From assembly GCA_964591455.1 (NCBI GenBank), contig CAZQDZ010000014.1, positions 1-64,000 of the forward strand: a stretch of 64,000 bases of DNA. The letters are read 5' to 3'. Made by a program: the position numbers and the translations under genes. The notes beneath the pieces were generated by a model. The model did not search any database, was not told the DNA's origin, and saw only the letters and a program-made list of their open reading frames with translations. The stretch comes from RFSX01 sp964591455. GTDB lineage: Bacteria > Bacteroidota > Bacteroidia > Chitinophagales > Saprospiraceae. Shown one piece after another: positions 8,912-18,033 of this stretch. Numbering within the stretch: the stretch's first letter is position 1; each line of letters begins with the position of its first letter.

Positions 8912-10408
8912 TTAATCTTTAGTCCATGTACTGCCGTCTTTTCCATCCTTGATAGAAATTTTTGCAGCAGCTAAGGCATCTCTGATTTGATCTGATACAG
9001 CCCAGTTCTTATTGGCCCGTGCATCTTGTCTAAGATCTAATACCAATTGCATGACAGCATCCAGTGCGCCATTATCTGAATCTCCACCCATTTCACCTGT
9101 CAGCCCAAGGACGTCTTCCAGATATTTTGGATAAGTTTCTTTTAATCGATTTAGCGCATCAGCAGAAATATCATTCATGGAAATATGACCATCTTTCAGA
9201 CTATTAATCGTAGACACTAAATTGAAAAGTTGTGCGATCGCTTTTGGTGTATTGAAATCATCACACATCTCATCTACAAACTTGTCTATCGGTTCTAAGA
9301 CCAGCGCATCGCTTGACCCAGTAGTGCCTGAACCTCCTGATAGATTATCCAAGGTCTTTTTGGCTTCCATTATCCGCTTATATCCCTTTTCAGCAGCGAG
9401 CAATCCGTCATCTGTCAGGTCGTTTGTAGAGCTGTAATGAGATTGCAGCATAAAGAACTTAATGACCATCGGTGAATAGGACTTACTGATATGCGGACTA
9501 TCACCAGTAAAGAGTTGCTGCGGAGTAATGGTATTGCCATCACTCTTGGACATCTTTCTTCCATTCATAAGCAGCATATTGGTATGCAGCCAGTAATTAG
9601 CAGGTTGGCAGTTACAAGCACCGACATTCTGGGCCACCTCATTTTCGTGGTGAGGAAACTTCAAGTCATTACCACCACCATGTATGTCAAAGGTTTCTCC
9701 AAGATACTTCGTACTCATTACTGAGCATTCCAAATGCCATCCCGGAAATCCTACCGACCATGGACTGTTCCACTTCATCAGGTGGTCAGGCGCTGCCTTC
9801 ATCCAGATAGCAAAGTCAGATGGATGTCTCTTTTCACTTTGATTTTTGAGGTCTCTGGTTTCAGTCAATAGATCATCTATAACTCTGCCAGATAGCTTGC
9901 CGTAGCATTTTTTCTCTTCGTGAAATTTTAAAGTATCAAAGTAGACAGAGCCATTTTGCACATAACCATATCCGTTATCTATGATTTGCTGGACCATTTC
10001 TATTTGCTCCACAATATGCTGGGTGGCTCTAGGTTCTATACTGGGTCTGTGGGTATTGAAGATGTCCATCATCTTGTGGAAGCCATTGGTGTATTTCTGC
10101 ACGACTTCCATAGGCTCTAACTTATCCGCTCTGGCCCCTTTAGATATTCTATCCTCTCCATCATCTAAGAGATGCCCTACATCCGTGATGTTTCTCACAT
10201 ACCTAACCTTATAGCCGAGATGTAAAAGGAATCGATACATAATATCGAAGCTTATAAATGTTCTGACATTGCCCAGATGGACATCACTGTATACCGTAGG
10301 GCCACAAACATACATACCTATAAATCCCTCTGTGATAGGCTTGAAGGCTTCCTTCTTTCTCGACAGACTATTCTGGATTTGCAGGGTTTTCTCTTTATAT
10401 AAGCTCAT
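8912..10408 (-). CDS. cysS: Cysteinyl-tRNA synthetase
   Basis: A 498-residue class I aminoacyl-tRNA synthetase charging tRNA-Cys in the cytoplasm. It shows the Cys-type N-terminal motif MYVCGPTVYSDVHLGN (zinc-ligand Cys plus the HIGH-equivalent HLGN), FPGWHLECSVMS with another zinc ligand, the GGGNDLKFPHHENE block and the KMSKS loop (GRKMSKSDGN). The C-terminal helical DALR-type domain is shorter but present. Length is typical (about 460-500). It lies upstream of the M28 lipoprotein gene on the same strand. Confidence 0.97.
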   Translation of the reverse strand: MSLYKEKTLQIQNSLSRKKEAFKPITEGFIGMYVCGPTVYSDVHLGNVRTFISFDIMYRFLLHLGYKVRYVRNITDVGHLLDDGEDRISKGARADKLEPMEVVQKYTNGFHKMMDIFNTHRPSIEPRATQHIVEQIEMVQQIIDNGYGYVQNGSVYFDTLKFHEEKKCYGKLSGRVIDDLLTETRDLKNQSEKRHPSDFAIWMKAAPDHLMKWNSPWSVGFPGWHLECSVMSTKYLGETFDIHGGGNDLKFPHHENEVAQNVGACNCQPANYWLHTNMLLMNGRKMSKSDGNTITPQQLFTGDSPHISKSYSPMVIKFFMLQSHYSSTNDLTDDGLLAAEKGYKRIMEAKKTLDNLSGGSGTTGSSDALVLEPIDKFVDEMCDDFNTPKAIAQLFNLVSTINSLKDGHISMNDISADALNRLKETYPKYLEDVLGLTGEMGGDSDNGALDAVMQLVLDLRQDARANKNWAVSDQIRDALAAAKISIKDGKDGSTWTKD

Positions 10409-10481
10409 ATTCTAAGCGCAATTTTATTTGACATACAAAAATAGACAATAGAAACATCTTGTGTACCTAATCAGCAGCCTT

Positions 10482-11486
10482 CTATAGCGTCATTCTGGTG
10501 ACGACAGGCAAATGATCTGATATGGAAGAGTTTAGGATATCGTGACTGAGGATTTTGATTTTTGGATTGGCAAAAGTGTAATCAATTCTCAATCCTATAA
10601 ATCGAGAACGATATGTCTGGGCAAAACCAGATCCAGCCTCTATAAATGCGTCGTTATATCTATCGGAAATCATTTTATATAGATAAGATGAGGGTACATC
10701 ATTGAAGTCACCATTAATTACCACAGGATGGGGAGATGCTTCAGCGTGAGAGAGGACGCGGTCTAATTGGTTTACTCTTAGCTTAGCGTGATGATTGTAC
10801 TTGTGTAAGATATATTTGGATTCATCCCATATCTCCTTGACGTTATCCGTTAGGTTGGGGACTCTGTTGGAACTTAGATGTAATGAGTAGATGCGACAAG
10901 TATCCTTACCTATCTGGATATCCGCCCAGGTAGCATTATGGGATTTGGTATCAAAAGAAAGGTTGCCGCCATTCAAAATGGGAAACTTAGAATAAATGCC
11001 TGTCCCAGTATCTGACCTAGAATATAATTTATAACCCTTGAATATCTTATTATAATACTTAAGGTGACTAGGCCACCTTTCTTGCAAGCATATAATATCT
11101 GGTGAGGACTTAGTTATAAATTGTCTGAAACGTTCTACTTTTTGGTCTTTGGTTTTGAACTTATGGTGAAAATCTATTCGTGTCTTTCCTATGTTGTAGG
11201 TCATCACAGAAAAACCGTCTTTGCTAGGATTAGATTTGGACATACCGATTGTTCTTCTGAGCGGAGAAAAACCAATGAGGACTGCTGCTGCAGACAATAA
11301 GGCATACTTAGGTTTGAATACGACCCAGAATAGGCACATTAATACATTGCTGATAAGTAGAAATGGATAGCCTAGACCGAAAATGGCAAAGAATCCTGTA
11401 GATGTTGGGTTTATAAATGGGGATAGATAGGATAATAGAAGTGCACCCGCGAATATGATATTGATGAAGTAAAGAAATCTAAGCAC
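10482..11486 (-). CDS. Endonuclease/exonuclease/phosphatase family membrane protein
   Basis: A 334-residue protein with three hydrophobic segments in the first 80 residues (IIFAGALLLSYLSPF, FAIFGLGYPFLLISNVLMCLFWVVF, LLSAAAVLIGFSPL), then an EEP hydrolase domain. EEP motifs are MTYNIGK, IICLQERW (metal Glu), INGDFNDVP, and ISDHLPVV at the C-terminus. The family cleaves phosphodiester or phosphate esters, and many Bacteroidota carry this membrane-tethered form next to a rhomboid gene. The substrate is unknown. It starts only 3 bases after the rhomboid gene ends, so the two form an operon. Confidence 0.88.
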   Translation of the reverse strand: MLRFLYFINIIFAGALLLSYLSPFINPTSTGFFAIFGLGYPFLLISNVLMCLFWVVFKPKYALLSAAAVLIGFSPLRRTIGMSKSNPSKDGFSVMTYNIGKTRIDFHHKFKTKDQKVERFRQFITKSSPDIICLQERWPSHLKYYNKIFKGYKLYSRSDTGTGIYSKFPILNGGNLSFDTKSHNATWADIQIGKDTCRIYSLHLSSNRVPNLTDNVKEIWDESKYILHKYNHHAKLRVNQLDRVLSHAEASPHPVVINGDFNDVPSSYLYKMISDRYNDAFIEAGSGFAQTYRSRFIGLRIDYTFANPKIKILSHDILNSSISDHLPVVTRMTL

Positions 11487-11489
11487 TTG

Positions 11490-12413
11490 CTATTTTTTGC
11501 TGGCTCTATAAAGGAAATCCTTTTCCTCATCAGAAAGGCTGTTATAGCCAGAGGCATTGATCTTATCTAGGATTCTATCCAGCTCTTTTTGTTGGTCAGG
11601 CTTTTGACTAAGTGTGCCTTTGTTATTTGTTTTGGCTTCGTTTCTAACAACTTTGAATTTACTCCTTGAAGTCTTTTCTACCTTGACGGTTCTTTCCTTC
11701 TTGGGTGGTCTACCATAAGGACTTCCTTTCTTATAGAACGGCGCAGTAAGATCTGTCCCTTCTCTAAGCAGCCAAACATAGAACATCCCAAAGACGGCGC
11801 CTCCAAGATGCGCAAAATGACCTCCTTGATTGATATTGCCAGCTGATCCCACCAAGTCCAGAAAGAGGAGACCTAAGGAGATATACTTCAACTTAACAGC
11901 TCCAAGGATTAGCAAGTGCATCTGATAATCGGGAGAGACTATGGCAGCTGTCCATATTATAGCCATTACGGCGGCAGAAGCACCCATAGCTAATGCGGCG
12001 CCACCAGAACCTCCTGGTAAGTATAGATCATGTAACATAAATATCAGCCCTCCAAAAATGCCACTCATGATATACAAAGGCAATATGCGCTCGTCACCTA
12101 ATAAGTCACCTACAATTCTACCAAACCAATAGAGCAAGAGCATATTCCACAGGATATGCCAAAACCCAATATGCAAAATCATATGTGTCAGGATACTCCA
12201 AGGCTGTCTGATAAATTGGCTTAGGCTGGAAGGCAATGAGAGGGCATCCCTGATGACATTGAATACGCTGTCAGGATTCGTACTGGACTGAAAATCAAAG
12301 ACATTAATAAGGTTTAGAATGATGTATAGACCTACATTGACAAGAATGATCTTAGAGATCATATTGCCTGACCTGAATGTCTGTTTGATATCGTTTAATA
12401 CTGAATCTACCAT
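11490..12413 (-). CDS. Rhomboid family intramembrane serine protease
   Basis: A 307-residue protein with six to seven hydrophobic segments in residues 18-215 and a charged cytoplasmic tail (220-307). Rhomboid hallmarks: His86 and Asn90 in WHILWNM, the catalytic Ser146 in MGASAAVM, and the catalytic His202 in HFAHLGGAVFG. Rhomboids cleave transmembrane segments inside the bilayer. The last 20 residues (ELDRILDKINASGYNSLSDEEKDFL) are the conserved tail often seen in Bacteroidota rhomboids. It is first in a two-gene operon with the EEP hydrolase. Targets cannot be told from sequence. Confidence 0.93.
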   Translation of the reverse strand: MVDSVLNDIKQTFRSGNMISKIILVNVGLYIILNLINVFDFQSSTNPDSVFNVIRDALSLPSSLSQFIRQPWSILTHMILHIGFWHILWNMLLLYWFGRIVGDLLGDERILPLYIMSGIFGGLIFMLHDLYLPGGSGGAALAMGASAAVMAIIWTAAIVSPDYQMHLLILGAVKLKYISLGLLFLDLVGSAGNINQGGHFAHLGGAVFGMFYVWLLREGTDLTAPFYKKGSPYGRPPKKERTVKVEKTSRSKFKVVRNEAKTNNKGTLSQKPDQQKELDRILDKINASGYNSLSDEEKDFLYRASKK

Positions 12414-12741
12414 TCTACCTATCTGAGAGGTGCATATTTGTCAGTAAAATTAGCTAAATAATTTAATGCAAATGACTTATGTATTATAAAATAACAACAT
12501 ATGAAATTGATTGCTTGTCATCAAGTTGACTACATATGTCCGTTATAAAGCAATCGCAACTAAATGAGTTATAACTATTCAAACGCTAAGCAAAGATATC
12601 AAGTTGCAGAATATTGATTTTTTATAATGAGGATTGTTGCTTCATTTTCTAACTCATCCGAGCTTTCCGATCTTCCAATTTTGTATTTCGACCGACAGTA
12701 AGGAGTGGAGAAATCTATTAAATTTTCATTCCGCAAATAAC
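12414..12741. other. Gene-free stretch
   Basis: AT-rich spacer between the rhomboid start and repeat copy A. It should hold the rhomboid/EEP operon promoter on the minus strand. I see no convincing gene, RNA or terminator in it. Confidence 0.5.
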
Positions 12742-12873
12742 AACCGTTGGTCGAGACTTGTAGTCTTGATCCCATATGCTTGTCAAGGTGTTTTTATTGC
12801 GCCGAGCTTCACAGAACTTTTAACTTCAGATTCTATTAGAATAAGATTTCTCGACTCCTACGTCACTCGAAAT
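12742..12873 (+). repeat. Degenerate intergenic repeat, copy A
   Basis: About 130 bases closely match 14752-14881. They share the core CGTTGGTCGAGACTTG-AGTCT, which folds as a GAGACT/AGTCTC hairpin in copy B, followed by ATGCTTGTCAAGGTGTTTT, CTTCACAGAACTTTT and CTCCTACGTCACTCGAAATG. The elements lie on either side of the T9SS gene in the same orientation. Spurious ORFs arise from them. Similar sequences are scattered between genes in many Bacteroidota genomes. Confidence 0.8.
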
Positions 12874-12927
12874 GCCAAAGTGGTTTTAATGAAACTTGGA
12901 TGAAGAAAACAAATTCACCATTCTAAT

Positions 12928-12959
12928 ACCGTGGACCGATGAACCGTTGCACCGTAAAC
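12928..12959 (+). repeat. Short repeat cluster GTGAACCGTTGCACC-like
   Basis: ACCGTGGACCGATGAACCGTTGCACCGTAAACC is assembled from units that recur at 14975-15070. It abuts the stop codon of the T9SS gene on the minus strand. Confidence 0.65.
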
Positions 12960-14465
12960 CTAAATCTTTAAAATCAATTTCGTGGAGAGTAGTCTATTAC
13001 GCTTGTCCTTTACTACAAGATAATAGCTACCTGAACTCAACTGGCTAGTATCCAATATAAATGTCTCGTCTGATAGGCCACCTTCAAAATCATACTGATT
13101 AATACCATTCTGGTCCACAATAGTATATCTTATATGTTGTTTTGAGTTATGCTGTATATAAAGTGTTTCCAAAGTTGGATTTGGGTACGCAATCACTTCT
13201 ATACCCTCATCATCTACTGTCACTACAGAGCTTATGGAATCAGCCTCTATCAGTCCTTCGCTGTTTGTCCTCAGAACCAGCATATGGAAAGGAGCCGTGC
13301 AGCCCGAAAATCTAGATAAACACCAATCAAAACCCACCGCCATATATCCACCATCTGTCGTAGCAACTACATCACGAAACTCACTTCGTGCCCAGGAGGT
13401 ATCTATCGTAGAAAATCGTCTGTACCATACACTATCCCCTTCATATGAAATCTTAGCGATTGTTGCATAGCTTTTCATGGTGTCTCTTTGTGGTGCATAG
13501 ACGTAGTCAGAACCTGCAATAACATAGCCATCGTTCTGAGTAGATTCTGTAATGCCATACCAGCCAGATACTTGTGCATTATCATTTTCGGAAGTGCCTA
13601 TTTTGGCATCCCAACTCTCTGTACCATCTGCACTCAGAAAACTGATATTAGGCTCCCATCTTATGTCCCATACATTTTCTGCTAAATGGGCTTCTAGATT
13701 ACACATCACATAATTACCATTCCTGTCGCGTAAGGCATCTATACTTCTTACTCTCACGAAATTATCAGGACCTTGCATATAACCTAACATATTTAGATCC
13801 TTGTCAAAGGTATATACCCGCATTCGACTATTAGGTAGTGTATCTCTATGTTGTGACAAGACAGTATATGTATCGTCTCCATTATCAAATATTCTGAACC
13901 CAATATTCCTTTTTTCAGGGTCATCTAAAATGTAAGTTGAAACAGAATCATTTTCCGATTTGTACAAACCAAAATTGAATCCATCTGAATTTTCTGGGTT
14001 AAAAACACCTACATTAATTATTTCATTTTCTTCTTCATCGTACACAAAATCAAACGTACTAAATTCATGCAGATGGGTTTCAAAAGTATCTAAAGCAGAA
14101 AGTATGTTACTATCCAAATGATAATTATAAAGGATAGTTCGTCCAGTCCCGATACTGTTCCAGTACACTCCACCTTCTGTTACTTGAAAATCATTATTCC
14201 TAGCTATGGATAAAATAAAATCATTTTGCGGATACAAATCATACTGAATAATGTCTCCGTTATCATTTATTAGAGCCATATACAGATATTGCATTGTATC
14301 ACCAAATACAGTAAGACCGCCTACGATATAATCATCACCATAATTATCTATAGCAAAGGCTGATGTCCAAGTATCGCCGATGGTCGGGTTTTTAAGAAAA
14401 TGTTTTTGTGACAAGAGTATAGATGTCATAAAAAGGAACGATACAGTAAGAGTCAGTGTACGCAT
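12960..14465 (-). CDS. T9SS type A sorting domain protein, secreted
   Basis: A 501-residue exported protein. It starts with a signal peptide (residues 1-19, MRTLTLTVSFLFMTSILLSQ) and ends with a T9SS sorting domain: VIAYPNPTLETLYIQHN, YTIVDQNG, then LSSGSYYLVVKDKRNRLLSTKLILKI. The middle is a run of beta-rich segments with PQRD- and DGGYMAVGFDWC-type blocks, as in beta-propeller-like cargo (DGGYVIAGS/DGGYMAVG repeats). It is delivered across the outer membrane and probably attached to the surface or released. The specific role is unknown. The gene is isolated and flanked on both sides by intergenic repeats. Confidence 0.85.
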   Translation of the reverse strand: MRTLTLTVSFLFMTSILLSQKHFLKNPTIGDTWTSAFAIDNYGDDYIVGGLTVFGDTMQYLYMALINDNGDIIQYDLYPQNDFILSIARNNDFQVTEGGVYWNSIGTGRTILYNYHLDSNILSALDTFETHLHEFSTFDFVYDEEENEIINVGVFNPENSDGFNFGLYKSENDSVSTYILDDPEKRNIGFRIFDNGDDTYTVLSQHRDTLPNSRMRVYTFDKDLNMLGYMQGPDNFVRVRSIDALRDRNGNYVMCNLEAHLAENVWDIRWEPNISFLSADGTESWDAKIGTSENDNAQVSGWYGITESTQNDGYVIAGSDYVYAPQRDTMKSYATIAKISYEGDSVWYRRFSTIDTSWARSEFRDVVATTDGGYMAVGFDWCLSRFSGCTAPFHMLVLRTNSEGLIEADSISSVVTVDDEGIEVIAYPNPTLETLYIQHNSKQHIRYTIVDQNGINQYDFEGGLSDETFILDTSQLSSGSYYLVVKDKRNRLLSTKLILKI

Positions 14466-14751
14466 ATTCTATAAGTTGGACACCTATCCAGTACCGAATA
14501 GGTGTCCTAAGTTAATACTTTCTTTTCTTTAACTAGAACCCGTTAGTCGATACTGTAGTCTCTATCCTTTGGCAGAATCAGGATGCTCGGGATTTTAGGA
14601 TTTTCAGGATGATTTGTAAAGTGGCATGGCGAAATAGGGAAGCATGACGTCGAGCCTGACGACCGAAAGTGGGCTGTGGGAGCGGCATAGTTTCGAGCAT
14701 TCGGTAGTCTAGCTTTTTTATCAATGAAAAAAGCGAATTACAATATTGCGC
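14466..14751. repeat. Repeat-rich spacer with partial element copies
   Basis: It holds a diverged element core (CCGTTAGTCGATACTGTAGTCTCTATCC near 14538-14566) and a GGATTTTAGGATTTTCAGGATG segment (about 14590-14615). The second segment is echoed in reverse complement around 14911-14935. No gene is supported. Confidence 0.6.
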
Positions 14752-14881
14752 CCCGTTGGTCGAGACTTGCAGTCTCGATCCTCTATGCTTGTCAAGGTGT
14801 TTTCAATGGCCTGACTTCACAGAACTTTTGGCCTCAGGTTTTATTAGAACAAGATTTCTCGGCTCCTACGTCACTCGAAAT
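14752..14881 (+). repeat. Degenerate intergenic repeat, copy B
   Basis: Direct-orientation partner of 12742-12873. The core carries a GAGACT-TGC-AGTCTC hairpin. The 64-residue ORF running through it (14724-14918) is repeat-derived and not supported as a gene. Confidence 0.8.
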
Positions 14882-14969
14882 GGAAAAAGTAGGTTGTCTA
14901 ACAGAAAAAATCCTGTAAATCAATCATCCTGAAAATCTGGATTCAGACAGATGGGCAATTGTTCCTCCA

Positions 14970-15118
14970 TTACACTGTGAACCGTTGCACCTTTTTACCT
15001 GAATAAATACCCTAGACCATACACCATCCTACATCAGTACCGTGAACCGATGCACCGTGAACCGTTGGACCCGACCCTAAACCATACACCCTATTCCCTA
15101 AAACCCCATATATTTATA
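14970..15118 (+). repeat. Interspersed short repeats (GTGAACCGTTG / CCATACACC)
   Basis: Three copies of GTGAACCG(T/A)TG-ACC (near 14977, 15040 and 15056) alternate with CCCTAGACCATACACC and CCCTAAACCATACACC. Together with 12928-12959 these form a small family confined, within this window, to the flanks of one T9SS gene. Confidence 0.65.
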
Positions 15119-15132
15119 ACATAGATTTTGAG

Positions 15133-16689
15133 ATGGTATTAAAAGCGATGGATTCTATATTAAGAACCTACTTTCACTATCGCCAAAAAGAGGTGGAGGA
15201 AGTGCTGGCAAACCCTGCTTATTACCAATCCAAACTGCTCAAGTCTATCCTCCAGCGTCAGCAATCTAGTGCTTACGGAAAGGCCTATTCATTTAATAAG
15301 ATTAAAGATTATAAGACCTTCTCTAGGGCGCTTCCAATCATTCAATATGAGGATATCTATAAGGATATACAGAAGATGATGGATGGTGCTGATAATGTTT
15401 TGGTGAGTGATAAAGTACATTGGTTTGCGAAGTCATCTGGGACATCAGTCAATAAGAGTAAGTACATCCCGGTAACGAGTCATTATCTCACCCATGGCCA
15501 CCTTAAGTGTACATGGACAGCCGCTTCAGTCATCTATCATGAAGATCCATCTGCGCGATTGTTTGCAGATAAAAATTTAATCATGGCGGGCAGCCTGACT
15601 AATTATAGTCCTCAGGTTACCATAGGAGATATCTCTGCGATTATGTTGCATCATTTTCCGCGAATAGGTCGGCGATTTGCGACGCCTTCATTTAAGATTG
15701 CCTTGCTAGAAGATTGGGAAGAGAAAATAAAATTAGTAGCAGAGATTTCATCTAAAGAACGGGTAACCTTAATGGGCGGCGTACCTACCTGGACTATCGT
15801 TTTATTCAAAGAGATTCTCAGAACAACTGGTGCAAAAAATATCTCAGAAGTCTGGCCACATCTCAAGACCTATATCCACGGTGGTATTGGACTGGGACCT
15901 TATGAAGATGAACTGAGAAAATACTTGCCATCCAAAGATGTTGTCTTTAGAGAGGTGTACAATGCGACGGAGGGCTACTTTGCCATCCAGAATGAAAAGG
16001 CAGTGGATGGGATGGCGCTTATGTGCAACCATCAGATTTTCTATGAATTTATTCCAGCAGCCACCTACACCCTAGGAGATTCTAGTCAAGATGCGATAAC
16101 CTTAGAAGAGGTGAGTGTAGATACGGACTATGTTATAGTCATCACCAATTCCGCTGGCTTATACAGATATGTGATGGGAGATATCGTCAGATTCTCCAGT
16201 GTGCGACCATTTAAAATAAAAGTCGTGGGCAGAGTAGAACAGTATATCAATGCCTTTGGAGAAGAGCTGATGGTCTGTAACACAGATGAGGCTATCGCTA
16301 CAGTCAGTCAGAGGTATGGGGCAGTTATACGGGATTACCATGTGGCTCCAAGGTATATGACTGACCAGGTTAGCGGTTGTCACGAATGGGTCATAGAATT
16401 TATAAAGACACCAGACTCTATCACTGATTTCTCGCATGCACTCGATATAGAACTACGATTGCTGAACTCTGATTACGATGCCAAGCGGTATAAGGACATC
16501 GCCATGTCTCCGCTTCTAATGCATATGATACCATCGGGTAGCATAGACAACTGGATGAGGGAAAGGAAAAAATATGGTGGTCAGCATAAACTACCTAGAC
16601 TATCTAATGACAGAACCATACTTACCCAACTATTGGGATTCATGGATAAGAAGAAAGATCTGAGTTTATCCTTAAAGCAACAGCACTAA
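15133..16689 (+). CDS. GH3 auxin-responsive promoter family protein (acyl-adenylating)
   Basis: A 518-residue member of the GH3 family, an ANL-type acyl-adenylate-forming enzyme. Family features are visible: FAKSSGTSVNKSKYIPVT (ATP-binding P-loop-like motif, about residues 95-112), HGGIGLGPYEDELRKYLP, FREVYNATEGYFAIQ (adenylate-binding), and YRYVMGDIVRF with VVGRVEQYINAFGEELM. Plant GH3 proteins conjugate acyl acids to amino acids; bacterial substrates are unknown. The first Met is used here, but Met6 (MDSILRTYF, 15148) is an equally good start. It converges with the MscS gene, with 3 bases between stops. Confidence 0.9.
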   Translation: MVLKAMDSILRTYFHYRQKEVEEVLANPAYYQSKLLKSILQRQQSSAYGKAYSFNKIKDYKTFSRALPIIQYEDIYKDIQKMMDGADNVLVSDKVHWFAKSSGTSVNKSKYIPVTSHYLTHGHLKCTWTAASVIYHEDPSARLFADKNLIMAGSLTNYSPQVTIGDISAIMLHHFPRIGRRFATPSFKIALLEDWEEKIKLVAEISSKERVTLMGGVPTWTIVLFKEILRTTGAKNISEVWPHLKTYIHGGIGLGPYEDELRKYLPSKDVVFREVYNATEGYFAIQNEKAVDGMALMCNHQIFYEFIPAATYTLGDSSQDAITLEEVSVDTDYVIVITNSAGLYRYVMGDIVRFSSVRPFKIKVVGRVEQYINAFGEELMVCNTDEAIATVSQRYGAVIRDYHVAPRYMTDQVSGCHEWVIEFIKTPDSITDFSHALDIELRLLNSDYDAKRYKDIAMSPLLMHMIPSGSIDNWMRERKKYGGQHKLPRLSNDRTILTQLLGFMDKKKDLSLSLKQQH

Positions 16690-16692
16690 TAT

Positions 16693-17565
16693 TTAGGCAC
16701 CGATAGGTCCTAACTCTACACCTTCTGAGTAGGCCGCTTTTATTCCATTCTGACTGAAAGCTTGCTTCACTAGACCATATATCTCAAAAGTAGCCTCCCA
16801 ATAATCATTAGGGTCTACATATGGACGGATAGCTAGGACGATGTTGTGACTATCGTAAGTCTCTATTCCAATTAAGGGTTCTTTTTCCCATTTTACATAC
16901 TCTGAGTTTTCAAGCGCCCCTTTTATTATCCCTTTTACTTTAGGGAAACTTTCTTCATAAGGCATGCTGACATTGAGCTCTAGACGGATATGTCCCATCG
17001 TACTATAATTAGTAATCACATTATCAGTGACTTGGCCATTAGGGACGATTAATGTCTTGTCATTAGGTGTTTCCAATGTGGTATTGAATATCTTGATATC
17101 CTTCACCTTACCGAAATTTCCATCTACAGATACAAGGTCACCTATTTTATAGGGTTTGAGAAAGAGAATGGTCAGTCCAGATGCGAAGTTACCCATGAAG
17201 CCTTGCATGGCCATCCCTATGGCAAAGACTGCTGCTCCAAGAAGACCAACCAGGGCTGTCATTTTGATGCCAACTATGCTTGCAGCTACACCTAGTACAA
17301 TTATCTTCATAATAATCGTAATCATAGATTGCATGAAAGCCGTGACTTCTGGTCCTAAATCGGCTCTCTCTAATCCTTTGTTGACGACTTGGCTGAGCTT
17401 ATTGACTATCTTGAATCCAATGTAAAGAATCAGCAGCGCTACTATAAGCTTAGGAATAAAGTTTACCGTCCAGTCAAGGATATCGCTACCATATTCTTGC
17501 ATTTTTTCTACGCTAAACGTTTCGGTTAAGCTTTCATTAGAAAAATTGGCATCTTGCTCTTGCAT
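16693..17565 (-). CDS. Small-conductance mechanosensitive channel (MscS family)
   Basis: A 290-residue channel. Three hydrophobic segments occupy about residues 28-130: the first WTVNFIPKLIVALLILYIGF, the second SMITIIMKIIVLGVAASIVG, and the pore-lining Gly/Ala-rich TM3 LLGAAVFAIGMAMQGFMGNFASG. The cytosolic beta domain follows with FLKPYKIGDLVSVDGNFGKVKDI and LIVPNGQVTDNVITNYS. These are classic MscS motifs, and the length matches E. coli MscS (286). It releases solutes upon hypo-osmotic shock in the inner membrane. Confidence 0.95.
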   Translation of the reverse strand: MQEQDANFSNESLTETFSVEKMQEYGSDILDWTVNFIPKLIVALLILYIGFKIVNKLSQVVNKGLERADLGPEVTAFMQSMITIIMKIIVLGVAASIVGIKMTALVGLLGAAVFAIGMAMQGFMGNFASGLTILFLKPYKIGDLVSVDGNFGKVKDIKIFNTTLETPNDKTLIVPNGQVTDNVITNYSTMGHIRLELNVSMPYEESFPKVKGIIKGALENSEYVKWEKEPLIGIETYDSHNIVLAIRPYVDPNDYWEATFEIYGLVKQAFSQNGIKAAYSEGVELGPIGA

Positions 17566-17648
17566 CTTTGTTAGTTTTATTTTCTGTAGCTAAAATATCA
17601 ACCTGTACCTACCTTTACAAATGGAATGCCTATGAACTTATATAACTT

Positions 17649-18026
17649 ATGATACGTTCCTCGCAATAGTGGCTAGCAACTAATAATTGTACACACAAAG
17701 AAAAGTTAGAAATCGAATTTAAAAATGACATAGCAAAAAAGGTCGGTGCCGACTTGGATATCCATATTCCAGTCGACTTGGATGATAAAGCCATGCTCCA
17801 ACATATTGCCTATAGAGTGGAGAAACTACTAAAAGCAGACCCTGATTTACTGATGAGTTATATGTATCGATTGGATGTGGAAGAGAAGAATATCAAAGCG
17901 GCCCTCGAAGTGAGTACGGCACCTGTGCATATCACGTTCGCTCAGCTTATATGGGAGCGACAAAAGCAACGCATTATTACTAAGAAAAAATATAAGCAGA
18001 ATCCCATAGAAGGATGGGAATTCTAG
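17649..18026 (+). CDS. Small conserved-looking protein with an in-frame amber codon near its start
   Basis: The unbroken part with a permitted start is a 90-residue product from a TTG at 17754. However, the same frame stays open back to 17670, and the upstream residues (HKEKLEIEFKNDIAKKVG) look like normal protein. An ATG at 17649 begins MIRSSQ, but then TAG at 17667-17669 interrupts before WLATNN. Either the gene starts at a rare codon, or the amber is a recent mutation or sequence error near the N-terminus. The product is alpha-helical and charged; I do not recognise it. It ends 7 bases before recO, so the pair is likely co-transcribed. Confidence 0.55.
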
Positions 18027-18033
18027 TCGTTAT

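Noticed and set aside
12634..12903. 89-residue ORF over repeat copy A
   Set aside because: It is read through a repeat element; the related repeat at 14752-14881 gives a similar but incompatible product, and no protein signals are present.
14724..14918. 64-residue ORF over repeat copy B
   Set aside because: Same reason; it is repeat-derived and has no ribosome binding site.
14970..15118. Possible CRISPR-like array
   Set aside because: The repeated units are short, irregularly spaced and diverged; there are no uniform spacers and no cas genes in the window.
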